In this document: positions 1 through 4,699 of the stretch, one piece after another
How the letters are laid out: each line of letters starts with the position of its first letter
How positions within the stretch are numbered: the first letter of the stretch is position 1
Assembly (NCBI GenBank): GCA_013002925.1
Contig: JABDLQ010000061.1
Coordinates: 1-6,015, forward strand
From: Gammaproteobacteria bacterium
GTDB lineage: Bacteria > Pseudomonadota > Gammaproteobacteria > Steroidobacterales > SZUA-146
Length of the DNA stretch: 6,015 nucleotides
Direction of reading: 5' to 3'
Notes under the pieces: generated by a model
What the model was told of the DNA's origin: nothing
Seen by the model: only the letters and a program-made list of their open reading frames with translations
The model's database searches: none
Made by a program: the position numbers and the translations under genes

Positions 1-440
1 ATCACAACGCCGACCAGTGTTGACGAGAACCAGTAGGAGTCCAGATCACCGGTTTGTTGCAGACCCCATTGCAGTATGCTGCGCTGACCCTCGTTTAACG
101 GAGTGGGGTTGCCTTCATCGTCATATCCCTGGATAGCGCGCGACCATTCGCCGTCACTTTCGGTTAATGAAAAACCGTTGGCTACAAACAGCTTGATGAT
201 ATCAAGATGACCGCCACCCGCTGCTAAACCAAACGGCGATTCGTGAAAATAGTGATCCTTGGTGTTCCATGCATTGGAATCAGCGGCAAGGATTTGCCGC
301 ACAGTCTCTACGTCGCCTGTCTCTGCGGCTTCGTGGATATTTGCGGCCGGCACCTGCGGTATCAGCAGCAAGCACACCAACAACCCGGTTGCCTTGAGTC
401 TTGATGCGAAAACATTTGTCGCCACTTGCACTTTGTTCAT
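1..440 (-). CDS. Exported ankyrin-repeat protein, 3' end beyond the window
   Basis: A minus-strand frame runs from ATG at 440 to the left edge without a stop (146 codons visible), so the gene is 3'-partial. The start is supported by a Shine-Dalgarno sequence AGGTGA at 453-448, seven bases upstream. Residues 1-33 look like a Sec signal peptide: basic residues (R14, K16), the hydrophobic stretch TGLLVCLLLIP, then a small-residue cleavage region VPAA. Residues 34-90 read as about two ankyrin repeats, with IHEAAETGDVETVRQILA followed by PFGLAAGGGHLDIIKLFVANG, which match the helix-turn-helix consensus (AA..G....V..LL...). Ankyrin repeats bind proteins; exported ones act in the periplasm or outside the cell, but nothing here names a partner. 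The stretch after residue 95 (EGNPTPLNEGQRSILQWGL) is not typical ankyrin. It has its own upstream region with a CRP-like operator and is separated from the SLOG gene by 214 bases, so it is probably a separate transcription unit. Confidence 0.85.
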   Translation of the reverse strand, partial: MNKVQVATNVFASRLKATGLLVCLLLIPQVPAANIHEAAETGDVETVRQILAADSNAWNTKDHYFHESPFGLAAGGGHLDIIKLFVANGFSLTESDGEWSRAIQGYDDEGNPTPLNEGQRSILQWGLQQTGDLDSYWFSSTLVGVV

Positions 441-583
441 CGGATTATCACCTGTTTGTTTTGATGGCGTGCCGGGCGAACGTAAAGACGTTGAGACTGG
501 CTTGCCGGCCGTGTTCAAAAGTGTCGGCGCAAAACTTGCGGGGCACTGATTGATGCATGGTAACGCCCGGACAGGCACGGCGA

Positions 584-599
584 TGTGATCCGGGTCACG
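584..599 (-). promoter_or_regulatory. Candidate CRP-family operator upstream of the ankyrin-repeat gene
   Basis: On the plus strand the site reads TGTGA-TCCGGG-TCACG, matching the CRP consensus TGTGA-N6-TCACA at nine of ten defined positions; the flanks (AT before, GTT after) also resemble strong CRP sites. On the minus strand a possible -10 hexamer TACCAT lies at 562-557. That would put transcription start near 550, with the operator centred about 41.5 bases upstream, the class II activator position. No clear -35 is visible, which fits an activator-dependent promoter. Seen: the palindrome and spacing. Inferred: the regulator, which could also be an FNR-type protein since the core is TGATCCGGGTCA. 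The site is also about 60 bases past the stop of the SLOG gene, but its spacing to the ankyrin gene is the more meaningful one. Confidence 0.5.
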
Positions 600-654
600 G
601 TTATATTGAGTAAAATCACAGAGTTAAGAATTTAGCGGCGAGAAGTGGCGATTG

Positions 655-2433
655 TCAGGATTTAAGCTTAGCCAGTTTTGCGACCCCCTGAAGAGCGCCT
701 TTGTTGCTGATGGTCGAGATCAGCCGGCTGTCTTTCAGCGAAAACCATTCGATGTTCTCCATCAACGCTTCCCACCACAGCTGCTCGAATATCGCATCTT
801 TGTGGGCCTGGTCGTTTTTCATGCGCTCGATCGCATGTTCGAAAAGACCCTGCATGAGGCGATAGCGGCCGGTCAGTTCGCTCAGACCCATGGTGTAGGT
901 ATAGGTTTTGAGAATGCCACCCAGACCAACGCTGATCCCGATCGTGGCGCTCAGTCCGGGCTTGATTTGCTCAAAAAACGGGAGCTCGAGATAGCCAATG
1001 ACAAACAAAGATATACCGCTGAGTAGCGACACAACAAAAAGCGAGGTTCCCAGGAGGTCCAGATTCCTGAGCTTTGCTTCGTCGCGTTTCAATGCGCGGC
1101 AAAAGTAGCTGTGCTGGTCCTCGATCCAGTGCCGGTTCACCAGCTCCATAGAGTTTGCAGGCGTGCCTTCCGCTGGTTTGTCATTTTCGAACAGCTGAAT
1201 TTTTCTCAGCGCGTCGAGAAACCACCGGTTATCCTCGCCGAGCTTGCGCGTCATATACTGCAGTTCCCGATAATTATTTAATATCGAGGCACGTTTTTTG
1301 CGTCCTGCTTCCGACAAGCTAAAGAAGAAAAATAGCCTGGAAATCTCGCCAACCGCCCGGTACAAATGGTATTTGCGTTGAAAGTCGGAATTTCTGATGC
1401 GTATAGATACAACTATTGTGACGACGTAGATCAACACGTACAACGCCAAAACCAGGGGGATGGGGAATATTCGAAAATACAGCAACAGTGTTGTCATCAA
1501 GGTCGCAGTCAACGTATAGAATATGATCGTATATCGTTTAAAAATAGCCTGGAAGTGATTGGCGACAAGATCGGATTTTAGATAAAGCTGATGAATAAAA
1601 CGCAGATGATCAGGCAGCTTTTGCGTATCGGTATCCAGCAAGGGGTAACCTTGTTCAGCGTCTTTCGTCGCAAGTGTCTGGTTAAACGTGTTTGCCCGCT
1701 GCAGATTGCTAAGTTCCGAAACGGCCGCGAAAACGTCTGTGCGCTCAGTGTTTCGGGTTTTAAGTAAGGCGTCGGTGGTTTCATACAGTCGCATGTCGGC
1801 AATAAACGGGATCGACTGATCTGACTGCCGCACCGACAGGAGGTGCATAACGGGGCGGGTAGTGGCCATCCACTCCTTGCTGTCAAGCCGGGTTTCGAGA
1901 CTGGGCAGCTCTCCACTCAAAGCATAGTGAACGACTTCCCCGGTGCCCCCCGCGAGACCATTGTATTTGCCGTCCCACGCTGAAATCAGTAAATCACTTT
2001 GATCGACGATCCATTTACCGATACCTGCATAACAAAGATCTCTTTCACTTGCCGGATCAAAGCGCTGCTGAGTTTTGCAATAGACGGCCGCGCCAAGCAG
2101 GTCATCGAACGCGCGCCGGCTATCAGCATTTTCGAAATCCTTGCGGTATTCGTGTTTATCCATTGGTAGCGCGGCATACAAATAAATACCGTGATCGAGT
2201 GCAATTGTGGCAGCCAGCTGATCGGCTCCTTCTGCCAGTGCGCTGATCAGATATATCGGGGTGTCTTCGAAGCATTGCCGGATATGCTGAAAAATTTCGC
2301 CAAGCTGAGCTTTGACTGATTCAATTGAATCTGCACTCAGATCCCTATGGCCGGTGACACCCAAAGTTATGGGAACCCTGCCATTGGGTGGATGGCCGGT
2401 AATCTGCAGTGGTGTTTTCGGGGTGCTGTCCAC
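655..2433 (-). CDS. SLOG-domain protein with four transmembrane helices (SLATT-like membrane part), second gene of the patatin operon
   Basis: 592 residues. The start is GTG at 2433, two bases after the patatin stop; AGGA at 2448-2445 inside the patatin gene is the likely ribosome site, so translation is probably coupled. Residues 20-175 form a SLOG-type Rossmann domain: GVTGHRDL (25-32) after the first strand, ALAEGADQLAA (65-75), DLLISAWDGK (147-156) and GGTGEVVHYA (162-171). This is the glycine-rich nucleotide-pocket pattern seen in the YpsA/LOG/DprA superfamily. After a linker, hydrophobic pairs lie at about 301-320 and 325-345, and again at 459-481 and 493-515. Soluble helical segments follow each pair, with YRAVGEISR (358-366), WIEDQHSYF (436-444) and EALMENIEWF (555-564). 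The two-helix-plus-soluble-helix layout resembles SLATT domains that accompany SLOG proteins in conflict systems. SLOG domains are known to bind nucleotide derivatives (for example in ThsA) or process them; sensing, synthesis or pore formation here is inference. No known catalytic module beyond SLOG is visible. Confidence 0.85.
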   Translation of the reverse strand: MDSTPKTPLQITGHPPNGRVPITLGVTGHRDLSADSIESVKAQLGEIFQHIRQCFEDTPIYLISALAEGADQLAATIALDHGIYLYAALPMDKHEYRKDFENADSRRAFDDLLGAAVYCKTQQRFDPASERDLCYAGIGKWIVDQSDLLISAWDGKYNGLAGGTGEVVHYALSGELPSLETRLDSKEWMATTRPVMHLLSVRQSDQSIPFIADMRLYETTDALLKTRNTERTDVFAAVSELSNLQRANTFNQTLATKDAEQGYPLLDTDTQKLPDHLRFIHQLYLKSDLVANHFQAIFKRYTIIFYTLTATLMTTLLLYFRIFPIPLVLALYVLIYVVTIVVSIRIRNSDFQRKYHLYRAVGEISRLFFFFSLSEAGRKKRASILNNYRELQYMTRKLGEDNRWFLDALRKIQLFENDKPAEGTPANSMELVNRHWIEDQHSYFCRALKRDEAKLRNLDLLGTSLFVVSLLSGISLFVIGYLELPFFEQIKPGLSATIGISVGLGGILKTYTYTMGLSELTGRYRLMQGLFEHAIERMKNDQAHKDAIFEQLWWEALMENIEWFSLKDSRLISTISNKGALQGVAKLAKLKS

Positions 2434-2435
2434 GA

Positions 2436-3530
2436 CTAACAGAATCCTGCAAAATGTTTAGACCTTACCTTGAAGGCTGCCGCGGTCTCTCCAACTCGAT
2501 TGAGTTCATCAATCTGGCGAGTGCTATCCATGGGCCACAAAATTTGCGGGTCAATGTCCGTAATTCCGATTGCTTCCAGTCCTTTGATTGTAAGATCCGT
2601 GTTGTATCGCATGTAGGTAAACAGTTTTTTGTCGACCGGGCCTGCAGAGTTCATAAGGTCCCCGATTTCCATGTCGATTTCATCGCCACACAGGCAGTTG
2701 CCAAACGAGCGGCATAAAATATCCTGCTCCGCACTGGCAGCACTCATCAAGGCCTGTGGCGTCTGCGTCGCCGTGTATCCCAGATGCATGTCTTTGGTGT
2801 TAAGTTCACGTTTGGCATCGGGAACCATGCCGGTACCGACGGAAACCAGCAGCAGTCTGTCAGCCCCTGTTTTCCACTGCAATTTGTAAGGCTCAAGAGT
2901 CGCCATAAGAAACGTCTGGAATGACGGGTTGTTGTATGGCGTGATGCCGCCGTCAACAAAGATAAACTCGTTGTCGCCTAAAGTGATGCTCTCAGGCTCG
3001 AAAAAGCTCGGCGCGGCAGTACTCGCACGCACCAGCTGCCACAGGGGCAAATCGAGATTGCAATCTGGTAAATCCCGCTGATTAAAAAGCGCCTGTGGAT
3101 TATTGGAAAGCAGCCAGGGCGAGCCAGTAGTGGCATTGCGCATCACGATCATTAGCAGCGTCCTGATTTTGTCACTGCCAAAGACGGTGTCCGCACCAAA
3201 GGTATCCTGTAACAATTGCGTGATTGCCTCGGACTTGTACTTAAAATACAGCCGCTTAGACAAAGCGGCCTTTTTAAATATTTCCTGCCCGCACTCGAGA
3301 TAAAACGGACGAATTTCAGCAGTGCTCATACCGGTAGCAAGCGCAGTTGCGAGAATTGCCCCGGTGCTGGTGCCAGAAATATAGTCAAAATAATCCGCCA
3401 GCACCATGTCGGCCTGCCCGGTCGCACCCCGCAGCTGCAATTCGATTTGTTCAAGCATGCCAAGCGCAAGAATTCCACGTATGCCACCGCCGTCGATGCT
3501 CAGTATTTTTCTTTGTTCAGGTTTGGGCAT
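2436..3530 (-). CDS. Patatin-like phospholipase, probable CapV-type lipid-degrading effector
   Basis: A 364-residue patatin/phospholipase A2-fold serine hydrolase, first gene of the operon. From ATG at 3530 the family motifs are complete and in order: the oxyanion-hole loop DGGGIRG (13-19), the nucleophile elbow GTSTG (53-57, Ser55) and the catalytic aspartate in VDGG (192-195, Asp193), giving a Ser-Asp dyad. The active site therefore looks functional. The length and the C-terminal region (PMDSTRQIDELNRVGETAAA) resemble the CapV-like bacterial patatins, about 350-370 residues, which hydrolyse membrane phospholipids when triggered by a nucleotide signal in CBASS. No signal peptide is seen, so it is cytoplasmic acting on the inner membrane. 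The frame opens further upstream with TTG at 3542, adding four residues (LNFC), but ATG is the ordinary choice and neither start has a convincing Shine-Dalgarno. The stop TAG (2438-2436) is two bases before the GTG of the SLOG-membrane gene. A housekeeping lipase role is possible, but the partner favours a signalled effector. Confidence 0.9.
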   Translation of the reverse strand: MPKPEQRKILSIDGGGIRGILALGMLEQIELQLRGATGQADMVLADYFDYISGTSTGAILATALATGMSTAEIRPFYLECGQEIFKKAALSKRLYFKYKSEAITQLLQDTFGADTVFGSDKIRTLLMIVMRNATTGSPWLLSNNPQALFNQRDLPDCNLDLPLWQLVRASTAAPSFFEPESITLGDNEFIFVDGGITPYNNPSFQTFLMATLEPYKLQWKTGADRLLLVSVGTGMVPDAKRELNTKDMHLGYTATQTPQALMSAASAEQDILCRSFGNCLCGDEIDMEIGDLMNSAGPVDKKLFTYMRYNTDLTIKGLEAIGITDIDPQILWPMDSTRQIDELNRVGETAAAFKVRSKHFAGFC

Positions 3531-3849
3531 ACAGAAGTTCAATATAAAGTGGTATGGGTAAGGCGGTCTTCAATTATTCCACAGCGATTCAGAACCATCA
3601 GTTCTGGCTACCCCTGCCGGACAATCACAAACACGCTGCAATGGAATCGTGGTAGCAAACATATGTCAGATCCAGTCTATTTACAAACGCATAGGCACTC
3701 GCGTTCGCTGTGACATCCAGACCGGTTAGCACTGTGGGGGTGCCATGAAGATTGTCGCTTCCGGTATCCTGCCTCCTACCTCCTGCTTCACACGACATTA
3801 GTGCGTCCATGCACGTCATCGCAAGCATTCATTATTAGTCATCCGTGAC
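3531..3849. other. Intergenic region upstream of the patatin operon, no convincing gene
   Basis: No frame in this stretch has recognisable protein character; a 67-codon minus-strand frame (3828-3625) has no Shine-Dalgarno that fits and no family resemblance. The region must hold the promoter of the patatin operon and the break at the left side of the propeller-gene fragment. A pyrimidine-rich imperfect direct repeat (CCTGCCTCCTACCTCCTG) lies at about 3769-3786. No tRNA, terminator hairpin with T-run or attachment site was seen. Confidence 0.5.
3658..3686 (-). promoter_or_regulatory. Weak sigma-70-type promoter candidate for the patatin operon
   Basis: Minus strand: TTGTAA at 3686-3681, a 17-base spacer, then TATGTT at 3663-3658. 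Each hexamer matches the consensus at four of six positions. It would give a leader of roughly 120 bases. A competing candidate is nearer the gene: TTGAAG at 3573-3568 and TTTATA at 3548-3543, spacer 19. That one would start transcription only a few bases before the ATG at 3530 and would explain the missing Shine-Dalgarno. The sequence alone cannot choose between them. Confidence 0.2.
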
Positions 3850-4308
3850 TACCTGATTCGGAACTATCACGCGTCCGTTAGTGACCGCAAGATTCGCATT
3901 GAGCGAGGCATTGAAACCGCGCACTACAGCATTCCGGGCATCGCCAATGCGGAAGTGATCACAGATCATAATAACCAGCGGTTGCTGATGTTTTATCAGG
4001 GCCTTGAATACGGCACCCGGCAGCTGAGTCGGGTGGCTGAGTCGTCCAACGGCATCGATTTCAAACCGCTGAATGGCACGATTCCGAGCCCGAGCCCCTA
4101 TCTGCGTAGTTTTCAATACAACGGTCACTTCTATCTGAGCGGAATGCCTGGCGTTTTATTTCAGGCAGAATCGGTCACAGGGCCGTACATCCCGCGTCAA
4201 CACCCCCTGATTGAACTTCGCATGCGCCACGCGGGTGTCAGGGTGGTCGGCTCGACACTCTACGTGTACTGGTCACGCGTGGGCGATCACATCAACCTGC
4301 GGTGTTGA
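3850..4308 (+). pseudogene. Fragment of a five-bladed beta-propeller glycosidase-like gene, truncated at both ends
   Basis: The plus-strand frame is open from 3802 to TGA at 4306-4308, but protein-like sequence is convincing only from about 3850 to 4287. It reads YSIPGIANAEVITD, RLLMFYQGLEYGTRQLSRVAES, then RSFQYNGHFYLSGMPGVLFQAE, RHAGVRVVGSTLYVYWSRVGD. This resembles the GH43/GH32/GH68-type propeller proteins (arabinanase, invertase, levansucrase superfamily), with repeated aromatic blade strands and the IANAxV and YxYxSRVGD segments. No ATG, GTG or TTG precedes the homologous part in frame: the first is GTG at 3955, which would cut off the IANA strand. After GD at 4282-4287, where the family usually continues with (A/H)PER-like residues, the frame enters antisense IS3 DNA and stops. 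Only about a third to half of a normal protein (roughly 300+ residues) remains, so it is very unlikely to be functional. The exact family and substrate cannot be told. Confidence 0.65.
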
Positions 4309-4497
4309 GGACTGCCCGGATGACTCAAACACTTCGTGCATCCGTTCGAGCATCAGGGTTTTCCACGTCGTAATCTGATTTGCGTGAACGTCGTGACGCT
4401 TGGCCAGCTCAGCCAGCGTACGCCCGCCTTTGATCGCTTCCATCGCCACTTTTGCTTTGAAAGCCGGTGAGTGATTCCGGCGGAGTCGTCTGCCCAT
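4273..4497 (-). pseudogene. IS3-family transposase OrfA remnant, 3'-truncated
   Basis: Begins at ATG 4497 and gives 74 residues to a TGA at 4275-4273. Residues 8-45 are a clear HTH_Tnp_1-type helix-turn-helix (HSPAFKAKVAMEAIKG, then TLAELAKRHDVHANQITTW), the DNA-binding part of IS3-group OrfA. Similarity appears to continue through LERMHEVFES and PQVDV, where intact OrfA proteins carry on with a (K)ALHAKIGQL-type coiled-coil leucine zipper. Here it is replaced by IAHA and a stop that lie in the propeller-gene DNA. Real IS sequence therefore ends at about 4288 and the last four codons are antisense host gene. Intact OrfA is usually 90-100 residues and is followed by OrfB with the DDE integrase core; none of OrfB is present. 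The remnant cannot transpose by itself. Confidence 0.85.
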
Positions 4498-4580
4498 TGT
4501 TTCTCTACCGTGTCATGGGCTTTTCATGCCCGATTGACGCTGAGAATCCACTTAACGTACTGTCTTAATTACCGGGAACA
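4288..4580 (-). mobile_element. Truncated IS3-family element
   Basis: The inner boundary (about 4288) is set by the change from OrfA sequence to the propeller-gene sequence. The outer boundary is a guess. Reading the minus strand, TGTTCCCGGTAATTAAGACA begins at 4580, starts with the TG typical of IS3-family ends and lies about 80 bases before the OrfA start, the usual leader length. No matching second inverted repeat is present because the right half of the element is missing. No target-site duplication can be recognised. Confidence 0.45.
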
Positions 4581-4699
4581 CCTCTATCAGACGTCCAACA
4601 GTCAATGACTGGGGTCGTTTTTTCTGCCTGTGTACTATTGGGAGGGCTTTTATTCTACTTATCCGTGTTAGTTATCTCTGCTCTCGCCGATTCATAGTC
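4581..4699. other. Short intergenic stretch between IS remnant and secreted-protein gene
   Basis: No gene seen. CAGTC-AAT-GACTG at 4599-4611 is a small hairpin (five pairs, three-base loop); a run of T at 4618-4623 follows seven bases later. The stem is short and the T-run is detached, so I do not call a terminator. On the minus strand, where the secreted-protein gene ends, no stem followed by a T-run is visible. Nothing resembling the missing 3' half of the propeller gene was found here, so the rearrangement was not a simple insertion. Confidence 0.4.

Noticed and set aside
652..1026. Plus-strand frames of 60-165 codons across 259-3713
   Set aside because: They lie antisense to the ankyrin, SLOG-membrane and patatin genes, whose frames carry clear motifs; the plus-strand translations show none.
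3625..3828. 67-codon minus-strand frame upstream of the patatin operon as a small gene
   Set aside because: No Shine-Dalgarno before its ATG, no recognisable family or membrane/toxin character, and the region is expected to hold the promoter of the operon.
3955..4308. GTG 3955 as the true start of a complete 117-residue protein
   Set aside because: Family-like sequence (SIPGIANAE) continues in the same frame upstream of the GTG, and the C-terminal INLRC is antisense IS DNA, so the short frame is a fragment.
4599..4623. Intrinsic terminator (hairpin plus T-run, plus strand)
   Set aside because: The stem is only five pairs and the T-run begins seven bases after it; no intact plus-strand gene ends here.
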